Assembly: GCF_030814135.1 (NCBI RefSeq)
Contig: NZ_JAUSUQ010000010.1
Span: forward strand, 97,256-161,255
Reading direction: 5' to 3'
From: Caldalkalibacillus uzonensis
GTDB lineage: Bacteria > Bacillota > Bacilli > Caldalkalibacillales > Caldalkalibacillaceae
Length of the DNA: 64,000 bases
The notes beneath the pieces were generated by a model. It saw nothing but the letters and a program-made list of their open reading frames with translations, did no database searches and had not been told where the DNA came from. Within the stretch, counting starts at the first letter, position 1; every line of letters begins with the position of its first letter. This document shows positions 9,924-20,406 of the stretch, piece by piece. A program made the position numbers and the translations under genes.

Positions 9924-11766
9924 GGTGCAGCTCCCTTTCTTGTTCAGTATGTTGCTTGGCATGAATATAGGTCACCAGTTCCACAGACATCTCATAACGC
10001 ATAAACGGAGTGATAATATAGATGCCGTTAAACAGGTTATAGGCCGTGTCGATCAAAGATTTGGCGATGGAGATCCCTTCTTGCTGGGAAAGGTGCGGGT
10101 CATGAGCCACACTTGCCATGCGCTGGCGGATCTCATCAGTTAATTTAATACCAGGCACTTCATGGTGGAGGAACTCAGCGTTACGTGAACTGGTTAAGGG
10201 CATGATACCAATATAAATGGGTACCGGCAAATGTTTTGTTGCTTCTCGGATCTTATGCATGTGCTCATGGTCATATACCGGTTGGCTGATAAAGTAATCG
10301 GCTCCCGCTTCTATTTTTTTCTCCAAGCGGCTCACGGCTCGCTCCAGATGCCGGACATTGGGATTAAAGGCTGCAGCAACAGAGAAAGTAGTCTGCTGTT
10401 TTAACGGTTTGCCGGAAAAGGACAATCCCTTGTTCATTTGCTTGATCAGTTGAATCAGTTCAAAGGAAGACAAGTCATATACAGAGGTGGCTCCCGGAAA
10501 ATCGCCGATCTTGGTTGGGTCTCCTGTTACAGCCAGCACATGATGCATGCCCAAACAGTGGAGGCCCAGCAAATGGGACTGCAATCCGATCAAGTTGCGA
10601 TCCCGGCAGGTGATATGCACCAGCGGCAGCAGATCGAAGTGCTGCCTGATCAAGGCAGCCATGGCCATATTGCTGATCCGGGGTGAGGCCAGCGAATTGT
10701 CAGCCATGGTTAAGGCATCAATGCCCGCTTCCTTCAGGGCTTGGGCTCCTTCCAAAAAACAGTCAATGTTCAGGTGTTTGGGGGGATCCAATTCCACAAT
10801 AATGGATTTGCGCCTTCTCACCACATGCTGCAACTGTTCCTGTCCGCCTTGCGATACTGAATGCGCCTCAATCTCGATCGGTTTGGGTTGTACTTCTTTT
10901 TCGGTGATGGGCTTCACATTTTTGAGTGTCTCAGCCATTGCTTTGATGTGAGCGGGGGTGGTGCCGCAACACCCGCCAATCAATCTCACGCCTTGTTCCA
11001 CGAGCGCCCGTGCCTGCTGGGCAAAATAGTCCGGCTCCGATTGATAGATAAACCGGCCGTCGATATAATCGGGCAGACTGGCATTGGGATAGGCGGACAG
11101 ATAGGCCTGCTTGGGCAGAGGGATGTTTTCCAGGGAGCGCAACATATGGTGGGGACCCAGGCGGCAGTTGGCTCCGACAATATCAGCTCCGAGCTCTTCC
11201 AGTTGGTTAAGGGCTTCACTTAACGAAAGGCCGCCTTGCAGCACACCCACCTCATGCAGAGATACTTGGGCGATAATGGGCAATGTCGTTTCCTGTCTGG
11301 CAATCTGCAAGACCGTTTTTAACTCTTCCAGATCATAATAGGTTTCCAATAACAGACCGTCTACCTTCTCATGCAACAGCCAGTAGAGCTGTTCGCGGAA
11401 GCTGCGTTTAATTTCCTCCAGCGTGATGGCTTTTTTTCCTGCCCCGCGGATGCCCCCAATGGTCCCCAAAACGTAGGCCCGGTCCTGAGCCGTTTCCTTG
11501 GCCAACCGCACAGCGTGCAGATTGATCGATTTTACCGCATCTTCCAGTCCATAGCGGGACAGTTTTGTATAATTGGCGGCATAGGTGTTGGTTTGCAGCA
11601 CTTGGGCGCCGGCCTCCAGATAAGCCTGGTGAATGTTTTGAATTTGTTCGGGCTGGGAGATATTCAACTCTTCATAACAGTGGCCGACACCATACGAATA
11701 CAGCAGCGTGCCCATGGCACCGTCGGCAATCAGCAAGCCGTCTTTTAAATCATCCAGTAGAGCCAA
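9904..11766 (-). CDS. yitJ: Bifunctional homocysteine S-methyltransferase / methylenetetrahydrofolate reductase
   Basis: A 620-residue fusion like B. subtilis YitJ. Residues 1-300 form a homocysteine S-methyltransferase domain with zinc-binding Cys in GANCRLGP and [10 protein letters not shown]. Residues about 325-600 form a MetF-type FAD-dependent methylenetetrahydrofolate reductase ([27 protein letters not shown]). Its product, 5-methyl-tetrahydrofolate, is the substrate of the MetH encoded next. The start is a TTG at 11766, supported by AGGAAGGGAG just upstream, and it overlaps the metC stop by 17 bases. Overlaps on both sides suggest translational coupling along the operon. Confidence 0.95.
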   Translation of the reverse strand: MALLDDLKDGLLIADGAMGTLLYSYGVGHCYEELNISQPEQIQNIHQAYLEAGAQVLQTNTYAANYTKLSRYGLEDAVKSINLHAVRLAKETAQDRAYVLGTIGGIRGAGKKAITLEEIKRSFREQLYWLLHEKVDGLLLETYYDLEELKTVLQIARQETTLPIIAQVSLHEVGVLQGGLSLSEALNQLEELGADIVGANCRLGPHHMLRSLENIPLPKQAYLSAYPNASLPDYIDGRFIYQSEPDYFAQQARALVEQGVRLIGGCCGTTPAHIKAMAETLKNVKPITEKEVQPKPIEIEAHSVSQGGQEQLQHVVRRRKSIIVELDPPKHLNIDCFLEGAQALKEAGIDALTMADNSLASPRISNMAMAALIRQHFDLLPLVHITCRDRNLIGLQSHLLGLHCLGMHHVLAVTGDPTKIGDFPGATSVYDLSSFELIQLIKQMNKGLSFSGKPLKQQTTFSVAAAFNPNVRHLERAVSRLEKKIEAGADYFISQPVYDHEHMHKIREATKHLPVPIYIGIMPLTSSRNAEFLHHEVPGIKLTDEIRQRMASVAHDPHLSQQEGISIAKSLIDTAYNLFNGIYIITPFMRYEMSVELVTYIHAKQHTEQERELHHGKHIV

Positions 11767-12937
11767 TGTTAACGCTCCCTTCCTTTCTTAGGGCCGCAAA
11801 GGCCCGTTCAAAGTCATCAATTAAATCGTGTACATCTTCCAAGCCGACGGAAAGGCGCAACAGACCGTCGGTAATACCCCGTTTCTCCCGTTCAGCCTTG
11901 GGCATGGCGGCATGGGACATTTTGGCCGGATAGGATAAAATCGATTCCACTGCCCCTAAGCTGACGGCAAAGACCGGAAGTTGCACATGCTGGGCAAAGG
12001 TTTTGACAGCCTCACCGTCTGTCAGGCGGAAAGAAAGGACCGCTCCGGCCCCATCCGTCTGCAGCATCTGTATAGGGTAGCCGGGATGGTAAGGCAGCCC
12101 AGGATAATAGACCTCCAATACCTCGGGCACCTTTTGTAAGTATTTGGCCATCTCATAGGCGGAAGCTGTAGACTGCTTCAAGCGGACCGACAAGGTTTTC
12201 AGCCCCCTGAGCACCAGCCAGGCATCCTGCACGCCCAGGATGGCCCCGAAGGCGTTTTGTAAAAAAGCCAGCTGTTCAGCTAGCGCCGGTTCCTTGACCA
12301 CAACCAGTCCGGCGACCACATCACTATGGCCAGCGATAAATTTGGTGGCACTGTGAATGACCACATCAGCTCCCAGTTCCAGGGGCCGTTGCAAGGCCGG
12401 GGTCATCAGTGTATTGTCCACAAAGGTCAGGCAGCCGTTCGCTTTAGCCAATTTAGCCACTGCCTGAATATCCGTAATTTTGAGCAAAGGATTAGAAGGT
12501 GTTTCCACATACAGCACTTTCGTATTGCTGCGGATATGGGAGGCCACCTGGTCCAAATCGGTCATGTCCACAAAGGTGTACTCGATGCCAAAGCGGCTGA
12601 GCACCTGGGTGACCATGCGGTAGGTGCCGCCATATACATCTTCACAAATGAGGACATGATCGCCCTTGGACAAGAGCAGAAAGGCAGTGGAGATGGCGGA
12701 CATGCCTGAAGCAAAGGCAAAGCCTCTTGTGCCCCCTTCCAGTTCAGCAATGGTTTCTTCCAGTGCTTCCCGTGTCGGGTTGCCCGATCGGCTGTAATCA
12801 TAGCGGCCAAAACGGTCAATATTTGGCTGGTGATAAGTTGAGGCATGGTGAATGGGCACACTGACGGCCCCTGTGTGGGGATCCCATTTATGTTTGTTGT
12901 GCAACAGGCGGGTTTCAAAACAAAATTCTTCACTCAT
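11750..12937 (-). CDS. metC: Cystathionine beta-lyase (PLP)
   Basis: A Cys/Met-metabolism PLP enzyme of 395 residues; cystathionine is cleaved to homocysteine, pyruvate and ammonia. The PLP lysine is K199 in [12 protein letters not shown], and SRSGNPT, ASGMSA and ETPSNP are typical family motifs. The start at 12937 (MSEEFCF) is chosen because AGGAGG stands nine bases upstream; the ATG at 12955 overlaps that ribosome binding site itself. Position after metI matches the metI-metC pair of bacilli, which separates it from the gamma-synthase paralogue; sequence alone would leave the two roles interchangeable. Confidence 0.9.
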   Translation of the reverse strand: MSEEFCFETRLLHNKHKWDPHTGAVSVPIHHASTYHQPNIDRFGRYDYSRSGNPTREALEETIAELEGGTRGFAFASGMSAISTAFLLLSKGDHVLICEDVYGGTYRMVTQVLSRFGIEYTFVDMTDLDQVASHIRSNTKVLYVETPSNPLLKITDIQAVAKLAKANGCLTFVDNTLMTPALQRPLELGADVVIHSATKFIAGHSDVVAGLVVVKEPALAEQLAFLQNAFGAILGVQDAWLVLRGLKTLSVRLKQSTASAYEMAKYLQKVPEVLEVYYPGLPYHPGYPIQMLQTDGAGAVLSFRLTDGEAVKTFAQHVQLPVFAVSLGAVESILSYPAKMSHAAMPKAEREKRGITDGLLRLSVGLEDVHDLIDDFERAFAALRKEGSVNIGSTG

Positions 12938-12951
12938 CTCGGCTGACCTCC

Positions 12952-14079
12952 TCATCTGGCTTGTTCCACTTGCCCAGATTTTAAAGCAGCAAAGGCTTGC
13001 TCCAAGTCGGCAATCAAATCGTCCACATGCTCCACACCCACGGAGAAACGCAACAAGCGGTTACACACCCCGTATGCCGTGCGCACCTCTTCAGGAATGT
13101 CGGCGTGGGTTTGGGTGGCGGGATAGGTGATGAAACTTTCTACCCCTCCCAAGCTTTCAGCAAAGGTAATTAATTGAAGGTGCTGCAGGAAGGGATTGAC
13201 CCATTCTTCTTTTAAGATGCGGAAGGAGAGCATCCCTCCCCGGCCCGGATACAGCACATCGGTCACACAGTCATGCTGCTGCAAATAGGCGGCAATCTGC
13301 CGGGCATTGGCCTCATGCTGTCTCATGCGTAAGGCCAGTGTCTTCATACCACGCATCAACAGCCAGGAGTCCAGGGGGGAGAGGGTGGCACCGATGGCGT
13401 TATGATAATGAAACAAACGTTCACATAATGCTTCTCCCTTGGCCACAATCAGTCCGGCCAGCACATCGTTGTGTCCGCCCAAATATTTGGTGGCGCTGTG
13501 AATGACGATATCTGCCCCTTGTTTGATGGGCTGCTGCAAAAGTGGCGTGTAAAAGGTGTTGTCCACGATCAGTAACAGGCCATGTTTTTTAGCCACCCGG
13601 CTGACCGCACTGATATCTGTCTCCTGCATAAGCGGATTGGTCGGTGTTTCAATAAAGATAGCTTTGGTGCGAGGGGTGATTCGTTTTTCAATTTCCTCTG
13701 TACATCGTGGATCAACATAATGGAAGTTCAGCCCCCAGCGCTTCCAGCCTTCTTCAAACAAGCGGTACGAGCCTCCATAGAGATCCTGGGAAACGACCCA
13801 CTCGTCCCCTTGCCCAAACAAGGACAAAATAATCTGAATGGCCGCCATACCTGAACTGGTGGCAAATCCCCGGTCGCCACCCTCCAAATCAGCTATAGCC
13901 TGCTCCAGAATGGCCCGGGTCGGATTGCCTGTACGGGAGTAATCATAGCCCGTAGACTGGCCAATGCCGGCATGGCGGTAGGCGGTTGAAAAGTAGACCG
14001 GAGCCGATACCGTCCCGGTTTCTTTCTCACTGCGGTTTCCGATTTGAACCAGCTGAGACTCTAGTTTCAATTGGCTCAT
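12952..14079 (-). CDS. metI: Cystathionine gamma-synthase / O-acetylhomoserine thiolyase (PLP)
   Basis: A PLP enzyme of 375 residues that makes cystathionine (or homocysteine directly) from an activated homoserine ester. The PLP lysine is K198 in HSATKYLGGHND; SRTGNPT and SSGMAA are visible. It is the first gene after the SAM riboswitch and is followed by metC, as in B. subtilis metIC. The ATG at 14079 follows AAAGGTGGGGATGAG. Whether it prefers cysteine or sulfide as donor cannot be told here. Confidence 0.92.
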   Translation of the reverse strand: MSQLKLESQLVQIGNRSEKETGTVSAPVYFSTAYRHAGIGQSTGYDYSRTGNPTRAILEQAIADLEGGDRGFATSSGMAAIQIILSLFGQGDEWVVSQDLYGGSYRLFEEGWKRWGLNFHYVDPRCTEEIEKRITPRTKAIFIETPTNPLMQETDISAVSRVAKKHGLLLIVDNTFYTPLLQQPIKQGADIVIHSATKYLGGHNDVLAGLIVAKGEALCERLFHYHNAIGATLSPLDSWLLMRGMKTLALRMRQHEANARQIAAYLQQHDCVTDVLYPGRGGMLSFRILKEEWVNPFLQHLQLITFAESLGGVESFITYPATQTHADIPEEVRTAYGVCNRLLRFSVGVEHVDDLIADLEQAFAALKSGQVEQAR

Positions 14080-14112
14080 CTTAGCTCATCCCCACCTTTG
14101 CTCTGCTTTGAT

Positions 14113-14306
14113 GAAATAAAAAAGCCTTCTTCTGATAAGAAGAAGGCAAGACTAAGCGGGTTTCCGTTAGTTTGTCTTCCTCTTATCTTTCAAGTTGAAT
14201 CAAGACAACTTGACTCAACTTGCTGGAATTAGCACCTGGCCAGCAATACAAGCTGGCTGGTTGCTGAGGTTTCACAGGGCCAGTCCCTCCACCTCTCTGG
14301 ATAAGA
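14113..14306 (-). promoter_or_regulatory. SAM-I (S-box) riboswitch with terminator
   Basis: On the minus strand the leader has the canonical S-box core: CTTATCCAGAGAGGTGGAGG, then GACTGGCCC, GAAACCTCAGCAACC and a later GGTGCTAATTCC, closing with GATAAGAG at about 14180. It is followed by a strong terminator, GCCTTCTTC paired with GAAGAAGGC (14124-14147), then a T-run (TTTTTTATTTC). Known S-box logic is that SAM binding favours the terminator, switching off metI-metC-yitJ-metH when methionine is plentiful. Confidence 0.97.
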
Positions 14307-14350
14307 AAAAGAACAACACTCGTATTCAGTTATGTATGACTATTAAAACA

Positions 14351-14379
14351 ACTATATAACTAATTTATTGATTTGGCAA
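14351..14379 (-). promoter_or_regulatory. Sigma-A promoter for the methionine operon
   Basis: TTGCCA (-35), a 17-base spacer and TATAGT (-10) on the minus strand, ending about 45 bases upstream of the riboswitch aptamer. Confidence 0.7.
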
Positions 14380-14596
14380 TAGGAAAATGTAAAAAAATTT
14401 AGCAATCCCGGAATGTGGTTAATTGACGCCCACGGGACAGTGTCGTTCAATGATCTGCTTTTTCAGTGATTTCCTATCAAAAATGATCACCGATTTAGGT
14501 GAAAATTTATAACCTATTTATCAGAGGGCATTTTAGGCTCATGTCTATCCTTTTGCAGCGGCCCCAAGTTTTTGACTTCTTTTCTGAAATTAGGAA
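14380..14596. other. Spacer between divergent methionine and sulfate operons
   Basis: No gene is visible. The only local structure is TCACC-gattta-GGTGA at 14487-14502, a short inverted repeat about 100 bases upstream of the cysP promoter that could be an operator. Confidence 0.4.
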
Positions 14597-14625
14597 TTGA
14601 CAGACAGCGAGGGATTATATATGAT
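14597..14625 (+). promoter_or_regulatory. Strong sigma-A promoter for the sulfate assimilation operon
   Basis: A perfect TTGACA (14597-14602), a 17-base spacer and TATGAT (14620-14625), followed by a leader of about 105 bases before cysP. No riboswitch fold was recognised in that leader. Confidence 0.85.
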
Positions 14626-14737
14626 ACTTTAAAACAGCAAAATTCCATAATTCATAGTTGATTAATGTGAATTGTGTTATTAACCGTGTTGGCACGTATC
14701 ATGTATAGAACCGAAAGAAAGGTAAAGGTGAAAATCG

Positions 14738-15820
14738 ATGCTGTTAACCTTTATCGCCATTGTCATTGCCTTGTTTTTTGCCATGAATATTGGGGCCAGC
14801 GGAGCAGCGGCCACCATGGGTGCGGTGTATGGTGCGGGAGCGGTCCGCCAGAAGACGCTCGCTTTGCTGCTTGTGGCTCTAGCAGTCTTTTTGGGTGCAG
14901 TCTTGGGCAGCGGAGAAGTGGTGAAGACGATCGGCAGCGGGATTATCCCCACTGATATCCTCAATGTGCCGATTGTGCTGATTATTTTGGTTGGAGCAAC
15001 CAGCACGCTGTTTATCGCCAATCTGCTGGGTATTCCTTTGTCAACCAGTGAAGTGACTGTGGGATCGATCGTTGGCGTCGGCATTGCCTTTCAGGCCTTG
15101 TATGTCTCCAATCTGCTCTACATTGTCTCGTTTTGGATCATTGTGCCGGTAGTTGCCTTCAGTGTGGCTTACGTATCAGGCAAAGGGATTCTGTGGTTTG
15201 AGAGACGCTATCCTGACCTGAAAAAGGGAGGCAAATGGCGCAAAGCTCTTATTGCCCTCCTCATCTTCACCGGGTGTCTGGAGGCTTTTTCAGCAGGGAT
15301 GAATAATGTAGCCAATGCCATCGGCCCTTTGGTAGGAGCGGGACTGTTGGATGCAACGCAGGCCATCTGGCTGGGTGGGGCCTTCGTGGCACTGGGAGCG
15401 GTCTTGCTCGGCGGAAGGGTACTGGAGACCAACGGCAAACGGATTACCTCCCTCTCTCTGCTGCAAGGCAGCGTGGTGTCAGGAACAGGAGGTACATTGG
15501 TGGTCTTGGCTTCACTGCTGGGCATCCCAGTTCCGCTTACCCAGGCTACCACATCGGCCATTTTGGGTGTGGGGACCGCAGAGAATGGTTTCCGCTTATG
15601 GCAAAAGAATGTGATCGTTCAAATTATCAAGGTGTGGATTGTGTCACCTATTCTTTCGCTGGTGGTTTCATACACCTTGGTTCATATCATCCTGGAGCCT
15701 AATCCATATGTTGTTATTGTTGTTTTGAGTGTGTTTGTAGGTACATTTGGCACGCTCAGTTTATTAAAAACCATCCGGCAAGACAAGAAATCGATTCATG
15801 AACAAGGAGGCGGGATTTAA
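14738..15820 (+). CDS. cysP: Sulfate permease, PiT family (CysP)
   Basis: A membrane transporter of 360 residues from the inorganic phosphate transporter (PiT) family. The two inverted family signatures are visible: [20 protein letters not shown] near the N terminus and [16 protein letters not shown] after the central loop, with roughly ten membrane segments. In B. subtilis the same family member encoded in the cysH operon (CysP/YlnA) is a sulfate permease; here cysH, sat and cysC follow immediately, so sulfate is the likely substrate. The ATG at 14738 follows AAAGGTGAAAATCG. Only two bases separate it from cysH. Confidence 0.9.
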   Translation: MLLTFIAIVIALFFAMNIGASGAAATMGAVYGAGAVRQKTLALLLVALAVFLGAVLGSGEVVKTIGSGIIPTDILNVPIVLIILVGATSTLFIANLLGIPLSTSEVTVGSIVGVGIAFQALYVSNLLYIVSFWIIVPVVAFSVAYVSGKGILWFERRYPDLKKGGKWRKALIALLIFTGCLEAFSAGMNNVANAIGPLVGAGLLDATQAIWLGGAFVALGAVLLGGRVLETNGKRITSLSLLQGSVVSGTGGTLVVLASLLGIPVPLTQATTSAILGVGTAENGFRLWQKNVIVQIIKVWIVSPILSLVVSYTLVHIILEPNPYVVIVVLSVFVGTFGTLSLLKTIRQDKKSIHEQGGGI

Positions 15821-15822
15821 CC

Positions 15823-16539
15823 ATGGGTGTTACATTCTCTTACACGACCTTGCCTAAAGAGGAGCTGGCCGAGGTTAACCGGCAGCTGGAGCAAAAAGAC
15901 ACCCTGGATGTGATCAAGTGGGCTTACGACCAATGGGGTGATGAGTTGATTTACGCCTGCAGCTTCGGGGCAGAAGGCATGGTGCTGATCGATTTGATCA
16001 GCAAAGTCAAAGCCGATGCTAAAGTCATTTTCTTAGATACACACCTTCATTTCAAAGAAACTTACGGTCTGATTGAAGAGGTCAAACAGCGCTATCCCCT
16101 ATTGCGAATCGAGATGATCCAGCCTGATCTTTCCCTGCAGGAACAGGAGAAACAGTATGGTGACCAATTGTGGTTACATAATCCTGATCAATGCTGCCGG
16201 CTACGTAAGATCATCCCTCTGCAAAAAGCGTTGACCGGGGTCAAAGCTTGGATGTCCGGACTACGGCGAGAACAGTCGCCGACTCGGGCCCACGTCCAGT
16301 TTGTCAACCTGGATCATAAGTTTCAATCGATCAAGGTTTGTCCCCTCATTCACTGGACATGGGAGGAGGTGTGGCTGTACATTAAAAGCTTTAACCTTCC
16401 CTATAATCCGCTGCATGATCAAGATTATCCCAGCATCGGCTGTGAACCTTGCACTCTGCCTGTGCAAGGAAAGGCTGATTCCCGGGCAGGCCGTTGGGCC
16501 CACTCAGCTAAGACCGAATGCGGGTTACACAGCCAATAA
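15823..16539 (+). CDS. cysH: Adenylyl-sulfate (APS/PAPS) reductase
   Basis: Thioredoxin-dependent reduction of APS (or PAPS) to sulfite. At 238 residues it has the PP-loop-like CSFGAEG (46-52), the iron-sulfur cysteines C124/C125 and C207/C210 (CC...CEPC), and the catalytic cysteine C233 in the C-terminal ECGLH. The [4Fe-4S] cysteine set is typical of assimilatory APS reductases of plants and most bacteria including B. subtilis CysH, and differs from the cluster-free E. coli PAPS enzyme. It sits between the permease and sat. Confidence 0.95.
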   Translation: MGVTFSYTTLPKEELAEVNRQLEQKDTLDVIKWAYDQWGDELIYACSFGAEGMVLIDLISKVKADAKVIFLDTHLHFKETYGLIEEVKQRYPLLRIEMIQPDLSLQEQEKQYGDQLWLHNPDQCCRLRKIIPLQKALTGVKAWMSGLRREQSPTRAHVQFVNLDHKFQSIKVCPLIHWTWEEVWLYIKSFNLPYNPLHDQDYPSIGCEPCTLPVQGKADSRAGRWAHSAKTECGLHSQ

Positions 16540-16620
16540 ACATGGTCAGCCGTCCGAGTGAGTGCTTGTTTTACGGGTATATCACTTGTTTGACATAAAG
16601 CAGGAAAAGGAGGAGAGAGG

Positions 16621-17769
16621 ATGAGTCTCAGTCAGCCTCATGGAGGAAGATTAATTAACCGTTACCAACCTGATGTTGATTTGTCTCTCATCAACAAACA
16701 GGTGGAACTGGACACAATTGCTTTGTCAGATTTGGAATTGATTGCGAATGGCGCCTACAGTCCCTTGGAAGGGTTTATGGGAGCAGATGATTATGTGCAA
16801 GTGATCCAGCACATGCGCCTGGCCAGCGGTGAAGTATGGAGCATTCCCATTACGCTTCCCGTCAGTGATGAAGCAGCCAGCACAATTAGGGAAGGCGATC
16901 TCGTCAAACTGACCTATGAGGGGACGGTATATGGATTAATCGAGGTGCAGGAGAAGTACCGTCCCGATAAAACGATAGAAGCCAAGCAGGTCTACCGCAC
17001 CACAGATGTCGCCCATCCAGGGGTAAAAAAACTGTTTGAACGGCCCCCTGTCTATCTGGGAGGACCGGTTACGCTGGTTAAACGCCCGCCTAAGAAGCGC
17101 TTTGCTGAGTTTTATCTGGATCCTGAACAGACTCGTGCCCGGTTTAGGGAACTGGGCTGGCGCACAGTGGTTGGGTTTCAAACCCGCAACCCGGTCCATC
17201 GTGCCCATGAGTATATTCAAAAATGTGCCCTTGAGACCGTGGACGGTTTGTTCCTTAATCCCCTGGTGGGTGAAACGAAGGCGGACGACATTCCGGCGGA
17301 TGTACGCATGGAAAGTTACCAAGTGCTGTTGGAAAATTATTATCCGGAGCAGCGTGTCTTTTTGGCTGTCTTTCCGGCCGCCATGCGTTATGCCGGGCCT
17401 CGGGAAGCCATTTTTCACGCCATGGTGCGCAAAAATTACGGTTGCACTCATTTTATTGTTGGGCGGGATCATGCTGGGGTTGGCAACTATTACGGCACCT
17501 ATGATGCCCAACGCATTTTTGACCACTTTACACCTGCAGAACTGGGCATTACACCCCTGTTTTTTGAACATAGTTTCTATTGTTATCAGTGTGGGGGAAT
17601 GGCCTCCACCAAAACATGTCCCCATAGTGAAGAACATCGCTTGATCTTGTCCGGCACGAAGGTACGTCAGATGCTCAGTCAGGGAGAGGTACCGCCGCCG
17701 GAATTCAGCCGCAAAGAAGTGGTGGAGGTCTTGATTAAAGGCATGAAACAGCTCTCATATTCTTCCTAA
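16621..17769 (+). CDS. sat: Sulfate adenylyltransferase (ATP sulfurylase)
   Basis: Makes APS from sulfate and ATP. The 382-residue protein carries the nucleotide-binding [10 protein letters not shown] (187-196) and GRDHAG motifs of the monofunctional homomeric family. Near the C terminus CYQCGG...CPHSEEH looks like the zinc-binding C-x2-C-x8-C-x3-H arrangement known from thermophile ATP sulfurylases. There is no fused APS kinase domain; the kinase is the next gene. The ATG at 16621 follows AGGAGGAGAGAGG. Confidence 0.96.
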   Translation: MSLSQPHGGRLINRYQPDVDLSLINKQVELDTIALSDLELIANGAYSPLEGFMGADDYVQVIQHMRLASGEVWSIPITLPVSDEAASTIREGDLVKLTYEGTVYGLIEVQEKYRPDKTIEAKQVYRTTDVAHPGVKKLFERPPVYLGGPVTLVKRPPKKRFAEFYLDPEQTRARFRELGWRTVVGFQTRNPVHRAHEYIQKCALETVDGLFLNPLVGETKADDIPADVRMESYQVLLENYYPEQRVFLAVFPAAMRYAGPREAIFHAMVRKNYGCTHFIVGRDHAGVGNYYGTYDAQRIFDHFTPAELGITPLFFEHSFYCYQCGGMASTKTCPHSEEHRLILSGTKVRQMLSQGEVPPPEFSRKEVVEVLIKGMKQLSYSS

Positions 17770-17786
17770 ATGTATGGTCTGTCATA

Positions 17787-17818
17787 GCATGGCTGTTGCA
17801 CTGGCCCGACAGCCATGC
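17787..17818 (+). terminator. Hairpin between sat and cysC
   Basis: GCATGGCTGT pairs perfectly with ACAGCCATGC (10 base pairs, 12-base loop). There is no T-run, and cysC starts 36 bases later, so an mRNA-processing or partial attenuation role is more likely than true termination. Confidence 0.4.
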
Positions 17819-17854
17819 CAGTGAATGAAATATTGAAGCAAGGAAGTGAAAGCC

Positions 17855-18454
17855 ATGTCTGACAAAAGCATCGTCTGGCATCAAACCAGCGTCAGCAAGC
17901 AGGACCGTCAAGCCTTGAATGGACACAAAAGCTGTATTATATGGTTTACCGGCTTGTCCGGATCAGGAAAATCGACACTGGCCAATGCCCTGGCCAAAGC
18001 GTTGCATGAACAGCAGGTGAGAACTTATGTCCTGGATGGGGATAATATCCGCCACGGGTTAAACAAGGATCTGGGCTTCTCACCGCAGGACCGGGTGGAG
18101 AATATCCGCCGCATCGGTGAAGTGGCTAAGTTGTTTGTCGATGCCGGCATCATCGCCTTGACGGCCTTTATCTCCCCTTATAGGGCTGACCGGGAGCAGG
18201 TCAGGTCGCTGGTGGAAGACGGGGAGTTTATCGAAGTGTATGTCAAATGTCCCTTGTCCGAATGTGAACAACGGGATCCTAAAGGGTTGTACAAAAAGGC
18301 ACGGGCAGGAGAGATCCCTGAGTTTACCGGGATCAGTTCGCCTTATGAGGAACCTGAACAACCGGAGATCATCATTGAAACAGACCGGCTGTCCGTGAAG
18401 GAAGCCGTGGAGCAGTTGCTCAGGCTTTTGAAAGATTGTCAGATTATCTCCTAA
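17855..18454 (+). CDS. cysC: Adenylyl-sulfate kinase
   Basis: Phosphorylates APS to PAPS. It has 199 residues, the normal length, with P-loop GLSGSGKST (33-41), [16 protein letters not shown] and the FISPYRADR lid region. The ATG at 17855 is chosen over GTG at 17846 because AAGGAAG is about eight bases upstream. It follows sat, as in B. subtilis (sat-cysC). Confidence 0.95.
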   Translation: MSDKSIVWHQTSVSKQDRQALNGHKSCIIWFTGLSGSGKSTLANALAKALHEQQVRTYVLDGDNIRHGLNKDLGFSPQDRVENIRRIGEVAKLFVDAGIIALTAFISPYRADREQVRSLVEDGEFIEVYVKCPLSECEQRDPKGLYKKARAGEIPEFTGISSPYEEPEQPEIIIETDRLSVKEAVEQLLRLLKDCQIIS

Positions 18455-18518
18455 ACTTATGCCATTTTTTTAAAAAAACATTGGATGGTTGAAATAACTT
18501 GGGTGAGGAGGATTAATC

Positions 18519-20135
18519 ATGGCTTATACCAAGGTGTGGGCAGATGATCCCAACTTGAACGAAATGGAGAAAAAGAAACTCCAAAAAGATGGACTGGACA
18601 TTTTAAATGATATTGAACGCTATGCCCAAGAAGGTTTTGCCTCAATTCCCAAGGATCAATGGGATTATTTCAAGTGGGCCGGCTTGTACTTACAGCGGCC
18701 AAAAGAGGACGGCTATTTCATGATGAGGGTTAATATTCCCTCCGGTATTCTTACTTATGCCCAGGCCGAGGTGTTGGCCGGCATCGGGCGTGATTACGGA
18801 CGAAACCTGGTGGACATTACTACCCGCCAGGCGGTCCAGTTTCACTGGCTGGAGATTGAACACATCCCGGATATTTTCAAACGTTTGGCAAGCGTAGGTC
18901 TGTCTTCTGTTGGGGCTTGCGGTGATATTTTGCGTACCATTGTGGGTAACCCTCTGGCAGGCATAGATCCCCATGAGCTGCTAGATACGACGGAGATTGT
19001 TCAAGAGGTCTATCACTTTTTCCAGCGCAATTATGATTTTTCTAATCTTCCCCGCAAGTATAAAATGTCCATCTCAGCCAATGTGCACAATGCGGCTAAT
19101 GCCCATATTCATTGTGTTTCCTTTGTTCCAGCCACCAAGGTCATCGATGGGGAAGAGGTTGTCGGTTTCCACCTGTGGGTCGGAGGGGGACTTTCGGCAA
19201 AACCTTACCTGGCTCAGGAACTGGATGTGTTTATCCGTCCGGAACAGGTAAAAGCAGCAGCGATTGCGGTAACCACAATCTTTCGGGATTACGGTTATCG
19301 TCACAAACGTCACCGGGCCCGTCTCAAGTTCCTGGTCGCTGACTGGGGAGCAGAGAAGTTTAAGGACAAACTGGTGGAACTGATGGGTGAGTTGCCATCA
19401 AAAGGCACGACGCAGTTGAAGGAGTGGAATGCCGGTTACTTCTACGGTGTTCATCCGCAAAAGCAGGAAGGTCTCAATTATATCGGCTTTAATGTGCCAG
19501 TCGGGCGCTTGAGTGCGGATGAGTTGTGGGAGCTGGCCCGTATTTCCAAAACGTATGGCCAAGGGGAAATCCGTACCTGCAATTCGCAAAATGTGGTGAT
19601 CCCCCACATTCCTGATGATCAGGTGGACAAGTTGTTAAAAGAGCCGATCTTTAAGCGTATCACCATTGATCCGCCTTCGTTTACAGCTTATTCCGTCTCC
19701 TGTACAGGGATTGAATACTGCAATCTGGCTCTCGTGGAAACGAAGGAGCGCATGAAGCAAGTAGCTGAATATCTGGACAGGGAAGTGGAGCTGGATATTC
19801 CTGTTCGTCTGCATATGACAGGCTGTCCCAACTCCTGCGGCCAGCGCCAGATTGCCGATATTGGTTTGCAAGGCGTGCTGATGAAGGGCGAGTCAGGCAT
19901 GGTGGAAGCCTTTGATATCTATGTGGGCGGTACTTTGGAAGTGGAGCATGCCCAGTTTAACCAAAAGTTAAAAGGACGCATATTAGCTGAAGATGTGGCT
20001 CCTGTGCTTAAACAATTGCTGCTGTACTTTAAGGAAAACCGGAAATCACACGAAACGTTTTTCGATTTTGTGCAGCGTATCGGCTTGGAGCAATTGCAGA
20101 AAGTCTATGATGAAATCTTGGAGAAAGTGGCGTAA
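18519..20135 (+). CDS. Siroheme-containing sulfite (or nitrite) reductase, ferredoxin type
   Basis: A 538-residue enzyme for six-electron reduction of sulfite to sulfide. It has the duplicated half-domain structure of the family. The siroheme/[4Fe-4S] cysteines are C395 and C401 (SCTGIEYC) and C436 and C440 (GCPNSCG). Sequence alone cannot separate ferredoxin sulfite reductase from nitrite reductase, but the sulfate operon and downstream siroheme genes favour sulfite. No flavoprotein partner (CysJ) is encoded here, so electrons probably come from ferredoxin. GGTGAGGAGG precedes the ATG at 18519. Confidence 0.9.
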   Translation: MAYTKVWADDPNLNEMEKKKLQKDGLDILNDIERYAQEGFASIPKDQWDYFKWAGLYLQRPKEDGYFMMRVNIPSGILTYAQAEVLAGIGRDYGRNLVDITTRQAVQFHWLEIEHIPDIFKRLASVGLSSVGACGDILRTIVGNPLAGIDPHELLDTTEIVQEVYHFFQRNYDFSNLPRKYKMSISANVHNAANAHIHCVSFVPATKVIDGEEVVGFHLWVGGGLSAKPYLAQELDVFIRPEQVKAAAIAVTTIFRDYGYRHKRHRARLKFLVADWGAEKFKDKLVELMGELPSKGTTQLKEWNAGYFYGVHPQKQEGLNYIGFNVPVGRLSADELWELARISKTYGQGEIRTCNSQNVVIPHIPDDQVDKLLKEPIFKRITIDPPSFTAYSVSCTGIEYCNLALVETKERMKQVAEYLDREVELDIPVRLHMTGCPNSCGQRQIADIGLQGVLMKGESGMVEAFDIYVGGTLEVEHAQFNQKLKGRILAEDVAPVLKQLLLYFKENRKSHETFFDFVQRIGLEQLQKVYDEILEKVA

Positions 20136-20137
20136 AG

Positions 20138-20362
20138 ATGAGTGCGGAGTACTATCTGTACCGCTTGGAAATGAAAGTGGATGGTCAGCCTGTTGAAGTG
20201 ATTGTAGCTGCTGAGAATCATGAGCGGGCCTTTGCCATTGCCGAAATTGAGGTGGAGAAAATGTATTTGCGTCTGCCACAGCTTGAAGAAATGGCCATTG
20301 TGGAAAAGAAAAAAATCGGCCGTGGCAGCGGATATGTGGTGGCGGACGGTCGTAACCAATAA
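20138..20362 (+). CDS. Small conserved protein, DUF3906-like
   Basis: A 74-residue soluble protein of mixed beta/alpha type with no cysteine or membrane segment. YYLYRLEMKV, AAENHERAFAIAEIEVEK and GSGYVV recall the short DUF3906 family that I remember as a neighbour of sulfite reductase genes in bacilli; that recollection needs a profile search. It starts two bases after the reductase stop codon, which implies coupled translation and a role near that enzyme. No biochemical function can be stated. Confidence 0.7.
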   Translation: MSAEYYLYRLEMKVDGQPVEVIVAAENHERAFAIAEIEVEKMYLRLPQLEEMAIVEKKKIGRGSGYVVADGRNQ

Positions 20363-20406
20363 CGATCATAGTGGCCTTAGTGGGTTGAGAAGATGAGGGG
20401 GTGGGA

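Noticed and set aside
9924..9962. Longer N terminus for metH and a B12 riboswitch ahead of it
   Set aside because: The ATG at 9962 lacks a ribosome binding site and lies inside yitJ. There is no intergenic space for a riboswitch; the SAM riboswitch at the operon head controls metH.
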